The notes beneath the pieces are model-generated. The model worked only from the letters and a program-made list of their open reading frames with translations. It had not been told where the DNA came from and did no database searches. Both the position numbers and the translations under genes were made by a program. A stretch of DNA of 64,000 bases, taken from contig VXCM01002567.1 of assembly GCA_014773175.1 (NCBI GenBank), positions 1 to 64,000 of the forward strand. Reading direction: 5' to 3'. This document shows, piece after piece, positions 1-12,600 of this stretch (its first letter is position 1; each line of letters starts with the position of its first letter). This DNA is from Lucifuga dentata. Taxonomy: Eukaryota; Chordata; Actinopteri; Ophidiiformes; Bythitidae.

Positions 1-1809
1 TTTTTTTTTTTTTTTTAATACTGTGTAATATTTCATTATCAAGCTATTTGCATTATGCAGCAAGGAGTTGTGAACTGCACGCTTGTGGTGGATAAAGAAC
101 GAATGGAAAAACATTATTAGAGCAATCATAGCATAGCTGAAAGCCAATAGAGAGTATAATTATCGTATTAGTGCTCCACAGACATGTTGTAAGAATCGCG
201 GCCATTTATGCTAAGCTATTTTAGGTGATCTGTTACAGCTTTAGCCAGTGGAGGTGGATTAAAATATCAATTACTGTTGTTATATGAGAAAATTAGGCAA
301 GATTAACAGTGTTTGATTTCACTACACTCTATTTAGTGGGATTGAGAATTGTGTTAAGTCACACTTCCTGTAAACTGAAGCTGTGGGTATGATGTGGGCC
401 AACTCAACATGTGTTCATCCTGTGTTGGAACCATTAAGGTGCCGCATTAAAAACACAGCAGCTCCATGCGCAAGCCCTGTTACCATTATCTGTGTGTCAC
501 TATACTGTTACTAACGTGACATAAATGCTGAATTCCTACATCCAAATGACGGCTCACATCTTATTACTGCACACACATGCACACAGAAGCAGATTTGTCA
601 AGTCTAACTGATGCATGCATTTGTCTGTGAGTTCATTAGAGGCAGTCAGAGGGAGGGGGCAGCATCTGCTAGGAAGATGAGCTGAAAAACTCATCTGATT
701 TGTCCACAATTCTTGACTATAAGTTTGAAAAACAGCTAAAGTGGGCCAATAGATTTTAAAAGCACCGCCCAGCGTTACCTGGTATCCAGGAAATTCCCTA
801 ATGTAAGCAGTCATCTGGAAGCAAATGGACCGAGCCATCTGCTTCTAAAGGATATTTACAGGTCTCAATTTGCCCTGGTTGATTTCTGCATACACTGCAG
901 AACGTGCTGCCATGTGGCTTTAATTTAATTTTATTTTTATTTTGCTATAAAACGTATTTTTTTTACATTTTACAGGAAGTGCATCCTTCAAAAAACACTT
1001 CCTGCTGCTGTTGAAAAATGGACCAACAAGCACCGATTCAAGATATTTTCTGGGAGTGACAGGCTTTTGTCTTCTTGGCATGCTCTGTTGATTTGTCTTT
1101 GATTAAAGACCTTTTATTAATGGCAGATGCTTTAACAGCAGCATTCCCTTGGCATGAGGGCTACCAGCTGGCAAGCATTTTAGTTGAGTTCATCAGAAAA
1201 TCCTGGCGTGTTTGGACATGGTTACCTTGGCTGTTCGCAGAGTGTTTACTTTGTGGAAAGCATAGGTTGCGTCAAAAGAAGAGAAGGTAGCCAAGTGGGA
1301 CAGGCTGAATCCTGGAATTCCGGTTGCTGACGTGGAAAATATGCAGCACTGCTGCTATCTCAGGGACTGATCAGAAGCGGTGGTATATATAAAACTTTGG
1401 TTGTATGGATTACATGTAGATCTAATGTGGTTTTTCATCAAAATTCACTTTAGCATTAATATTTGGTCATGTAGGAGGTGTATGTGTCTTGAAAGCCAAA
1501 TTTGGAACACTTCTGAATACTTTGCAGCCTTTTTGTATTTAGATGCCTGAGTTTTCCGTCTGCTGGCCGTGCTGCTGTGTCATGACCAGTATGTGAGCTG
1601 GGTACAGTGTTGGCTTTATTAATCCAAGAGCCACAGAGGGCTGGAGGCGGAAAATGACAAGGGAATTCCTGGAATTTACGCTTGGTCAGCACTGGTGTAG
1701 ATCCCGCCACCAAATGTCCTTGTGAGCTGATATGCTGTAGGCGGGGTTGTTTGTTCAGGTGATCAAAATAATGGAGGTACCTACATGAAGACTACTGAAC
1801 TATAAATAG

Positions 1810-2381
1810 TTAAAGGACCATACAGGTGATTGTGCATGTTTGAGGCCTAATATATTCAGTTTTCATATATGTAATGTTACTGACAGTCATTTCCCAAAGC
1901 ATACTACTGGAACGACGAATTTAAAATAAAAATATTTGCTACCTTCCAGACCGCCATCAGTTTCAGTTCATTCTGGTACGCTATTAAAATCAACTTGTTG
2001 ATACTTGAAAAGTTCTTGGGATAGGTAATCCATCATTGTGAACAAGATGTGTATTCAGGTTATTTTAGAAGTTAGGTAGTTTTTGCATTTAAGTGCAATA
2101 AAAAGTGTGGAGTCTCCACTGGGGAATATAGTCCCAAAAGAAGATCTGCACTTATTGAAAAATTTAAACAACCATGACTTCATAAGGCTGCGTATATTAG
2201 CAGGAGAAACATTGATTTTTAAGGTGGATGTATCGCTTGAATGTTTGATTTAGAAAGATTAAGAGATTTTGCAAAATATCAGGAAAGTTGAAATAAGGGA
2301 AATAATTGTCGGTAACATAACATGTATGAAAACTTAATATATTAGGCTCAAACACGCAAAATGGACAGTATCGTCCTTTAG
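1810..2381 (+). mobile_element. TTAA inverted-repeat element, copy 1
   Basis: Left end TTAAAGGACCATAC and right end GTCCTTTAG, with terminal inverted repeats of roughly 90 bp. No open frame of transposase size. Short, transposase-free and flanked by TTAA: a MITE of the kind mobilised by piggyBac or Kolobok transposases (inferred). Confidence 0.8.
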
Positions 2382-2928
2382 CAGCAAAAATAAACTGGTA
2401 TGGTCTAGGAAAGAGAAATCTTGCAGAAGTCAAAACACAGCTAGAAAGCTGAAGCATCGTGCTTTGTTTAGGAATGAGTCAAACAGAAACATGCTATGAC
2501 AGAAATAGACAGACACGTGTCCGATTCCATGACAACAATGGTAAATAACGCGCCGACACCCACTGGTCCTCATAAAGATCCTATTTAACTTTGCATTGAA
2601 ATGTAATCTCCATCCAGATACGTTATACTGATAAGAAAAATGCCTGCTAATGCTAAGTGTAGATGTGTGCACAACACAATGCTATCAGAATACAATGCAA
2701 CCTACCACATAGATCAAATCTCTGTCACAACTAGCCAGGTGTAAATACGGTCTCTGTACCTGGGAGATTTTCGTGAGATAAAATCCATCCTCAAGCTGAA
2801 AACATCACCTGCCTTGTCTTCATGCTCAGTCTTGTTAATTCAGGTGTAAATGGGGCCTGAGTGGAAGCCATGAAGCAATAAAATATATGCTAATCACCAG
2901 GAAGCACTGCCATCTCAATACAGTTATN

Positions 2929-3421
2929 ATGTTTCGCCTGCTAATAGTTACGCAGCCTTATGAAGTCACGGTCGTTTAAATTTTTCAATAAACGCAGGGC
3001 TTCTTTTGGGACTATATTGGGACTATATTATTATATGTATGAGACATACATTCACTCCACGCTTTTTATTGTGCTTAAACACTAAAATTACGAAACTTTG
3101 AAAAAACNGAGACATACATTCACTCCACGCTTTTTATTGTGCTTAAACACTAAAATTACGAAACTTTGAAAAAACCTGACTACATGTCTTGTTCGCAATG
3201 ATAGTTTACCTATCCCAAAAACGTTTCAAGTATCAACAAATTGATTTTAATAGCGTACTAGAATGAATTGAAACTAATGGCGGTCTGGAAGGTAGGAAAA
3301 ACATTTTTTTAATTCACCGTTCCAGTAGTATGCTTCAGGAAATGATTGTCAGTAACATTACACGTATGAAAATTGAATATATTAGGCTCAAATATGTAAA
3401 ATAGGTGGTATGGTCCTTTAA
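2929..3421 (-). mobile_element. TTAA inverted-repeat element, copy 2 (one end lost at an N)
   Basis: Reverse orientation relative to copy 1. The left end is cut by the N at 2928; a 67-bp direct duplication flanks the N at 3108. The right end is GGTATGGTCCTTTAA. Confidence 0.75.
3041..3175. other. 67-bp direct duplication around N 3108
   Basis: 3041-3107 equals 3109-3175 exactly; one N lies between. Probable unmerged contig overlap. Confidence 0.85.
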
Positions 3422-3562
3422 AAATAAAAAAAAACAGTTGATATTTCCTGAATACTATTTAGCACATGTAAGTTCCTCCAGAGCTTTTGACTTCCACAGA
3501 TAAGCCCAAAAAGCTTTAGCATGTACACAAAGCAAAAATATTTGTTGTAATATTTACTTGTA

Positions 3563-3563
<1 letters not shown>

Positions 3564-3593
<30 letters not shown>
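3564..3593 (+). repeat. (TG)n before exon 2
   Basis: Fifteen TG units, then GATGTGATGTGATG, ending shortly before the acceptor at 3615-3616. Confidence 0.9.
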
Positions 3594-3594
<1 letters not shown>

Positions 3595-3616
3595 TGTGAT
3601 GTGATGTGTGTTCTAG

Positions 3617-6600
3617 CAAAAAAAGCGCAGGCATTCTCCCAAGTCTGGAGGATTTGCTCTTCTACACTGTTGCAGAAGGCCAAGAGAGGATTCCTGCTCA
3701 CAAATTTCTCACAGTGAGTCCTGCAAATGAATTCACTTTGATCGTTTCTACGGCACCGTGTTGTTTTTGTTTCTTTTACTGAGAGGATGTTAAAATATTC
3801 CTCATTTTAGGCACTTAAAGCGACAGGGCTTCGCAGTGGAGACCCTCGACTGAAGGAATGTATGGACACCCTCAAAGAAACGCTGAAGAACACAGCCGAC
3901 GGCGTTACGCTGGACAGGCACCAGTTCAAGAAGTAAGCCTGTCTTCAGTCACAAACACCCAGCCGAGTGGCACTTTCTGTTGTGTTTTCCAAGACGTTTT
4001 ACTCTCTGAAGTGCCTAAAAGAATTTTAAAACCTGGTAGAAAACTTACTTCTTCAATTATTCTACCTAAAAATGACAGAGGTTTTGTTAGTCCATCTAAA
4101 CATGCTTATCTAAATTGACAAAGCTGGTGTCTCAAGCTTTCTAACAAGCTGCTTGGATTGACATATTTGAGCCACTTACAGTTAGATGGGGTGGTTGCTG
4201 CCTGCTTGTCCCATCTCAGATTTTCTTTGGATTTTCTGCCAGGTCAACACGCCCTGCCAGAAAGCTCTGGGTGATGTCACGGGAGGGTTTTTCAGTCTGT
4301 AGATGGAAAAGAATTATTCTGGGTTAGAAACAATGGTTGGTAGACTTGTCCTCAAATGATATGTAGTCACTTTATTTTATGGCATTCATTATTTCTCTAC
4401 CAGGTGTGTCCAGAGCAACATTGTCCTGCTCACTCAGGCCTTCCGCAAGAAGTTTGTCATCCCAGACTTCCAGGCCTTCACATCCCACATTGATGAGCTG
4501 TATGAGAGTGCCAAAGATCTGTCTGAAGGACAGGTGTGTCCTGAGGTCCATGTTTTCTTTTTCTTCCTGTTTTTCTTCCTGTTCGGAAGACTCTACAAGG
4601 AAAAATCCACTCTGAAATACATTATGGCTTGATACCGTCTTTATTTCCTGCAAGTCAAGTTTCAAGTCAAGTTTATTTGATAACCTCATATCACAAACAC
4701 TGCAGTTTAGGTTAGATAGGTGCTACTTTCACATAGTGCTGCTGCTTTGGTTTCTGAATGTTCTGCTGAGTCAGTTAGTTGCTAGCTTCTAAATGTACTG
4801 GTAACTAAAAAGAAAGCAGAAAACTCTGCAGCAGCAGCTGCTGTTAGCGTGCTGTTGGGTATTTCTTTTATTTATTGACTTGTGCTTCTTTTTTCTCAAA
4901 GCTTAGCAGAATACAGACTTTGCATTCTTGAATTTTGTCAAAGGTGTTCATGTGTATATGACCCGAAACAGGCAGCACAGTGTTCATTTTACTGACATCT
5001 GAACAGTAACAGTAAAACACACACCAAAAGTCCAATATGGCCTAATATTTAAAAAAAAAAAAGAAAAAATTAAAGCAAGTGCACCCACTTTTCTTTGGGT
5101 TGTTAAAATCATTACCATAGCTAACTAAGCTCCACTGAAAGTCTAAGCAGATAGAATAAAGCAAGTAAATAAAAGTGAAATAAATTTTAGAATTTTAAAT
5201 AACGATCACATCTGTTACAAAGAACTCTGATGGTAGATTTTTCCTGCATGTTAACCACACGTTAGCTGAGAATTTGACCTTTGCTTTGAAACATGATCCT
5301 TGCAGGCGTGTTGTAATGTGATCCACTCCTCTTCTGACACTAATTCAGCTCCGTTCCCTCTCTCCTGCAGGTTGCAGACTACATTCCACAACTCGCCAAA
5401 TTCAGCCCTGACTTGTGGGCTGTCTCTTTATGTACAGTTGATGGACAAAGGTGAGACACTCATTATAATTTAAAATCCCCAAATTACAGCTAACAGAGCT
5501 TTCAACTAAACGTTTAGGTGTTTTGGGCAGTTAAGAGTGCAGGTTTAGAAATTTGTTAGAAGTAATGAGAAAGTGAAGACAGGAGTGCAACAAAACCAGT
5601 GTTGGTTTAAGCATAATAGATGGCATAAAACTCGTACAAGGATATTTTTTATCTCAGAGATGATGTCAATGCATTGTTTACCTGTTCTCTTTGATAGGTG
5701 ATTACACAATTATATATGCTGTTTACAGGAAGGAAGTTGTAATGATGACCTTGGTACAGAACAAATAATAGCTTTTGTTATCATCTTGCAAACCTCCCAC
5801 TTCTTCCGGTAGCAGAGTTGTCAGCGATAATGATACATTTGCAATTTCTCTCATACCTCTGCAGCTTTTTTTTCTTGGAAGGTCCTCATTTTAAATCTGG
5901 TAATCTCTAGAAATGTCATCTGCTTTTGATAACTTCCCTAGACACACAGTAGGAGACAGCAAGGTCCCCTTTTGTCTGCAGTCCTGTGTCAAGCCGCTCA
6001 AGTACGCCATTGCTGTCCACGACCATGGAACTGAGTACGTGCACAGTTTCATTGGGAAGGAGCCCAGTGGCCTGCGCTTCAACAAGCTCTTCCTCGATGA
6101 GGATGGTGAGTGTTTCCCCTGTCAATGAATGTTAGCTAGTACAACAACCAACAGGCATCACTTTGGTTTTCTCTGCTTTGGTGTTTGTTTAAAGGACCAT
6201 ACCATCATTTTGCATGTTTGAGCCTATTATATTCAATTTTCATACACATTATGTTACTGACAATCATTTCCCAAAGGATAAAACCATATTTCAGCTTTCC
6301 TGATATTTTGCAAAACCTCTTAATCTTTCAAAATCAAGTATTCAAGCGATACGCCCACCTTAAAAATCCATGTTTCACCTGCTAATAGTTATACAAAATT
6401 ATGAAGTCATGGTCATTAAAATTTTTCAATAAGTGCAGGTCTTCTTTTGGGCTATATTCCCCAGTGGAGACATACATTTACTCCACGCTTTTTATTGTGC
6501 TTAAAAACGCTAAAATTACAAAACTTTGAAAAACCCTACGCTACGCTATTAAAATTAACTTTAATAGCATACCAGAATGAACTGAAACCAATGGCGGTCT

Positions 6601-9600
6601 AAAAGGTAGGCAAAAAATGAGTGAAATTGTTTGTGCACATCCAGCCCACGTTGGGATCAGGTGCAGGGCTAAAAAATACAGTACAGTATACAAAAAAAAT
6701 ACTTCTTTTTTTTAAAAGTTTGCCGCGTACCACACAGCCTGTGATCACATGTTGTGGGTGGAGTTTGCCTCAAAAGAGTATTTAAGGCCAGGTTCAGTAC
6801 TACATTTGAAGTTTGCCTGAGGAAGACCATGTTGGTCGAAACGTCACTGCAATAAATTTGGGAGCTTTAAGTTCAGTGTGCGGTCTACCTTTCTCTTTAT
6901 TCTTGGTGTAGAAGGTAGGAAATTTAAATTTAACTCATCGTTCGAGTAGTATGCTTTGGGAAATGATTGTCAGTAACGTTACATGTATGACAATTAAATA
7001 TATGGCTCAAACATGCAGTGGTATGGTCCTTTAAGAGCTCTACGTTTCATACAGGTGTGAAAATCGTTCGTCATGATTGTAAAACTTGTCAGATTTCCCT
7101 AGGGTGGTACATCAAACATGGCCGTCTTGTCATCACAACTTTGCTTAGGCTTCTCTGCCAGGATGACTTTTTCCCGTCCTGTTGTGTAAGGGGATCATGT
7201 ACAGTTATGCTGGACCAAATTTATGGACTGGCTGCAGTTATATTTTTTTCAGCAGTATCTTGAATCCATGTGTGCTCGGCATATATTTGAGTTTTTCCTG
7301 CATCCATGCTTACTTGAATTTCTCATTGTTTGGTATGTCTATAGACTGATCTTTCACACCTCCACGAACATGGCTCAATATTTACACTTTGATCTGTGAG
7401 CCTCATTAACTGGACTCGTTGCTTTGCAGATAAGCCCCACAACCCCATGGTGAATGCAGGCGCCATTGTTTGTACTTCACTGATAAAGGTAAGAACAGGA
7501 ACAGTTTTATGATTTTTACATGTGTGTTTGTATGTTGGGGCTTGTGTCATGTCAAGCCTTAGCTAGAAAAATGTTTGGTTCTTGTTTGATGGGTATCGCT
7601 GAGCTCCTTTATCACGCAGATAAAATCAAGGTTAACAAATACTGGTGGCAGATAAGACTTGACTGTTTATCAGCGGTTTAAATAACCTGTGTTTGAACAA
7701 GAAAACGCCACCATTCACAATTCTGGCTGATTAAACACCCTGTTCACACTCATTTGTCAAACCATTTTCAGAAATGATCCCTTTGTGTAGTAAATGTTTC
7801 TCTGGTGATGTTGTGGCTTCTTCAGCACTTAGACTTCCAGTGTGTTCAGCTATTTAACAGCACTCTGTCTTAGCTGAGGTGTTTCTAGATCACCATCTTA
7901 GTCCACAGCCATGAAACCTGCTGTGGTGATTAAGACCGGTGCTAATCCTTCCTGAGAGGTACTTAGCAGCCACAGCACACACACACACGCACACACACAC
8001 ACACACCATGATGTGCTATTATTGTCCGGGCTGAAAATAACCTGGACAGAGCTAGTCAAATGCAGGTGCATGCAGGCACACACAGCTAGATCATGAGGAC
8101 AGACAGGAAGTCTGATAGTAGGTCATCCGCCACAACGCATCCATCATGTCACCGCTCTTCCTCTTCAAATCAGCCGCACTTATTCGTATTCACGTCATTA
8201 CACAAGAGAGATTCAATGTGACACTGGTTCAGCTTTCAGCCACTGAATCGTCCATCCAACAAATCAAAGCTTTGTTACAATTTACAAGTTCACCTTTAAC
8301 CAGGGTGTATTATTTTCGGTTTTTAATTTAACGCATTTTTTAAAATGTAGGATTTTCAGTGTTTTTAATATTGAAAATGAAAAAAAAAGTAAATTTCACT
8401 TACTTTGAGGTTCATAATAAGAAGTTCAGTGACCTTATTTACTATAAACACGGCCAACTGGTATCGGTCAACTGGATCACGAGTTATTAACTTTGTTACG
8501 CAAAGCTTTTGTGTCAACCACTAGTGCTGGAGTGATAAGACTATTGATTAACGAATCAATGCAACATTAATTGATACTGTTTTAATGATTGATTAATCGT
8601 GTAAGTGATTTATCAAGGAAAAATACCTTAGCTTGAGATTGGCTGTTACAGCTTCTTAGATGTGTGTGAATTTAATACTTTTGATTGTTTTTGACTGATT
8701 TTTTTTTTTTTTTTTNATTTTTTTTTTTTTTTTGATTAGTCAAAAAAACTTCACATTATTGAATAATGACAATAACTGACAATTATTATCATTATCGAAT
8801 AATGACAGTAATTGTTAGTTATGTTGACCTGATTCTTTATGATATGCTTCAATGTCAGATTGTCTTCATGAATGTAGTATCAAAGCTTTGGGGGGTTTGA
8901 GCAAGTGAGCATAATATCAATGACATCTACATACTATATGTAAGGACGTAGCTAACCAAAAAATAAGATAACAAATATTCTTATAATATTTACAAAGTTG
9001 GCACTGTTTATCTGAACATTTGCTCTCCGAACAAATAAATAGATGATGCTCCTTTCTCTGAATGATAAAGTGGGTCAAATATACTTTGTTGGTAATTACA
9101 GTAGCATACTTGCGTTGCCCAAATTTAGCTTGTATGTGGTAAAAACACTGAGAGGAGTTAAAGAGGAGATGATGCCAAAGACATCCACATATGCATGAAG
9201 AGGCACGCTCAAGTCCAAAATATTCTGTAACATGTTTGGTATTGATTTTATTTTTGGACCTCTTATACTGACACTCCACACATCATCCATAGAAACTTTC
9301 AAACCAGTCCTGCAGCATAACTATTCACCGTCCATCTGTTTGCTCAGCAACGTCCCATCATTTCATCATACTATTGCAAAATAAACATCTTCCGTGTCAC
9401 GCTGTTGTCCTCTGTGATGTTGCAAAACTCAGCAGATGGACAGTAGAGGCACAGATTATGCTGCCGGCTTTTGAGAAGTTTCTGTGGATGTTTGGCCATC
9501 CATGAAAACTAGTCACCGTTGTAATCAATCGTAACGTGAATTCAAGCGTACAGTTACTGTCTCTACAGCGACCTGTCAAGCCTACAAAGGGTGAGTGTGT

Positions 9601-12600
9601 AAACTTTAAGAATCTGGGTGGAGTGTCACTAAGAATGTACAGGTAACACCTGCCAAAACAGCATCTCTGTCACAAGGTTCGAGGTCTAGGACACATATGT
9701 TTTCAGTGTCTACATGTTATCACCATCTCATGCCCTTATTTTCATCCATGTTTTTCACCTGGCTCCTCCCTCTTATTCCTTATTACCACCCAAATATATC
9801 CTGATTTATCTCAATTAGACTTTGTTTCTATTGCTACAAGATAATACTGTATGTAGCCCATTCACAATTATTTGTACATTTTTTTGCCCTATGACAGCAG
9901 AATAAAAATTATGCAGCAAGATTTGCATCACTTTACATAGTGCTGTTGTTGTAGCATGACAGCGCGAGCAAGAGCAGCTGCTCTGAACAGTCCTTATTAA
10001 ATCCTCACCAGGTGTGAAAAAGTGTGACCATAAAATGAAACCTGCGAACCTGCATCCTAGACTCAGTGGATGATTCAGCATCGCAGTAAAATGCTGCCAG
10101 TGCCTTCTCAGTTAGTTTCCTTTTGTTTTGGTACAAATTTAACATAATTTCACAAATGAAATCCCATGACATCATGTGCAGACATCACAATAAATGCATT
10201 CTACATTTTTATTAATGACAGTCTTTACAAATATGGCCAACATACTTCTTCTTTGTCTTAGCAATATGTATAATGTTAAAAAGCCAACTTTTCTCACTTC
10301 TGTCTATAATTATTCATATTTCCATACTGTGTATAAGGCAAACAGGTGTTGTTATTGCGATATCTTCCATGACTTTGAAAAACAAAATCTCCTGATTCTC
10401 TTTTCCTAAATAGTACAGAGCAGTCAGTCCACAGCTGTGCTCTTTCCATATGCGGGACCTTTATGATATCTTTTCTCTCGTTCCTGCTTTACTCAGGGAA
10501 GAGAAATGAACGGCCATTCTCTCACTGATTAATGATGCAGCCTGAGTTGAAATTTGTACAAGCAGATTTCTGTTCGTTACGCAGCAAAGCAGTTAAACTG
10601 CCTGCTAAGCAGGAAAGATCACATCTCAGAGAAACATGCAAAGATCTCACCTCACATTTGTCAGGACAGTAATGTTTGTTTGAGTGTGTGTGTGTGTGTG
10701 TGTGTGTGCGCACGTGTGTCTGTCTATCCTCTCATCATTGTCACCAGTTTTCAGTCACCACTTTGTTTTTTGTTTTTCTTAATTGAAGCACAATGTCAAG
10801 CTGTTGGTCAGGATGCCCAGTTAGCGTTACCTCCTGTGGGGAAGCTGTGGGATGGTTGCCCTGACAGTATGCGGGCAGGTCAAACCCCAAACTGTTGTTA
10901 CATGGTTGCTTGAAGGCTACATGTTGTTGCTGTTTTTGTATGTTGTTGCATATTTTCCAGACTTAGGAACTGTGGGAAATAATGACTGCTGCTGCAGGTC
11001 AAATGACGTTGGTAATTTTTTCTTCCTTTTCCATATCTATCTCCTCCTCGCACTCTCCCAACCCCCTGACCCCCCCTTTCTCCTACAATCTGCTCTGTAG
11101 AAATCGCATTTAGTGACTCTTTAACAACTTCCATCAGTGTCTGTTTTTTTTCTTCTGCACTGTAAAGTGTAGAACTTAAAAATACTGTTTATCACACATT
11201 TTTAATTGTTTAAAGTCTTCTTACACCACCTAAAACACACATTTCTAGCAAATGTAAAAGCAGAGGAATTGTGCATGTATGTCCATTTTTCTTTCATTTT
11301 TTTTTTCTTTTTTTGGGAATAGGAAACATCAGTGAACTTGTGACATAATAAATGTACACAGAGCCACAAGCTATTCAAAGGAAGATATTCCTCTTATCAG
11401 CCCTCCTCCCTTCCTCCCTCGTCTTCCCTCTATTTTAGCTGCCAGGCGGCTCAGCAAACTTTGTTGTTGACCTAGAAACAAGTGTGTGAATGCACACAGA
11501 GAAACACACACACACTTATTTAAGGAATGCATAATGTAAACACCTACATCTTTGCACAGACACACATAACGTAGGCTAGCACACAGTCCTGGATACAGAT
11601 TTTGAAAATTTGTGTTTTGTACTTTTGGCTCTTTATGCTGCGTTCATTGTACCTCGGAACTGGGAAGTCGTAACTCTGAACTACGTCATTTACAACCACC
11701 GCGTGTTTGAGATAAACAAAGTGGGAGACAACATGGACGCCTCCATGAAAACGTTTGTTTAGTTTTCTCTGTCGGACCAAAAGAAGCTAAACATTTTCAC
11801 GTTTCTGAGCTATTTACTTTTTCAAAACAGCTACTGCATTGCCAATGTTATATGTTTAACCAGTAAGTGTGTCAGTATGCTGACTGATTTAAAGAAAATG
11901 CCTCTAAACATTCATTTGTTTAAATGTTTAAATGAACTCGGGGTTGGGAAAGCTTGCCCAACTTTCTGAATTGGAATTCCAAGTTGAGGGGCCATTTTAT
12001 TTGGCTTTTCCTTTTCAGAAGGAGGAAATACTGAGCTCCGAGTTTTAAATGAACGCAGCATTAGACTTTGATTTTATATGTATATATATATTGAATCCCT
12101 TAATCTGAAAGAGTGAAAGTAGTGAAATAGTGAGATGTCATGGTGAGATGATCTTTTTTCTTTGATTGGCTCAACTGTGGTAATGCACCTCAATCTCCCT
12201 TTCTTAATCGTAAAAGTCTTCCGTCTTTGTAACATATTCACAAGCAAATCTTGTACTTGTATAATCTTTGGTGTAGCTCCTGTGATTTTACATGTTGATT
12301 GCAAATTCTTTTCACATCTGCTAATTTTGTAGTCGGAGTTTGTTAGCGGTAGTATAGTCGTCGTAGCTCTATCATGGTGATGCTGTATTTTTCTTCTGTT
12401 ACGTTACATGGTGAATGAACTGTACTGAGCGCTTATCCTTTTCTCTCTCATCAGCAAGGTGCAGGCAACGCGGAAAAATTTGACTATGTAAGTATTAAAA
12501 GCCACATATCTTTGGGGTCAAAGATGAGGTAGCTGCAAACCTTTTTAGTCAAAGCAGACAGCATTATTTTTCAAATAACGATAGTGACACTTTAGCTTGT

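Larger units (their letters stand above)
1..3616 (+). other. Glutaminase intron 1 (3' part), no exon seen
   Basis: No coding exon is recognisable here. The long first exon of vertebrate glutaminase (mitochondrial presequence and disordered N-terminus) is expected upstream, so the gene is 5'-partial. The stretch holds two copies of the TTAA-flanked inverted-repeat element and a (TG)n tract at 3564-3593 just before the exon 2 acceptor. Open frames in this region are short and do not resemble known proteins. Confidence 0.7.

Noticed and set aside
1075..1290. 71-codon open frame considered as glutaminase exon 1
   Set aside because: No mitochondrial presequence character, no resemblance to glutaminase, and no donor giving the phase needed by the exon at 3617.
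8146..8331. Short open frames in glutaminase intron 7 and neighbours as possible genes
   Set aside because: No homology recognised, no splice structure, and stop-poor AT-rich sequence gives such frames by chance.
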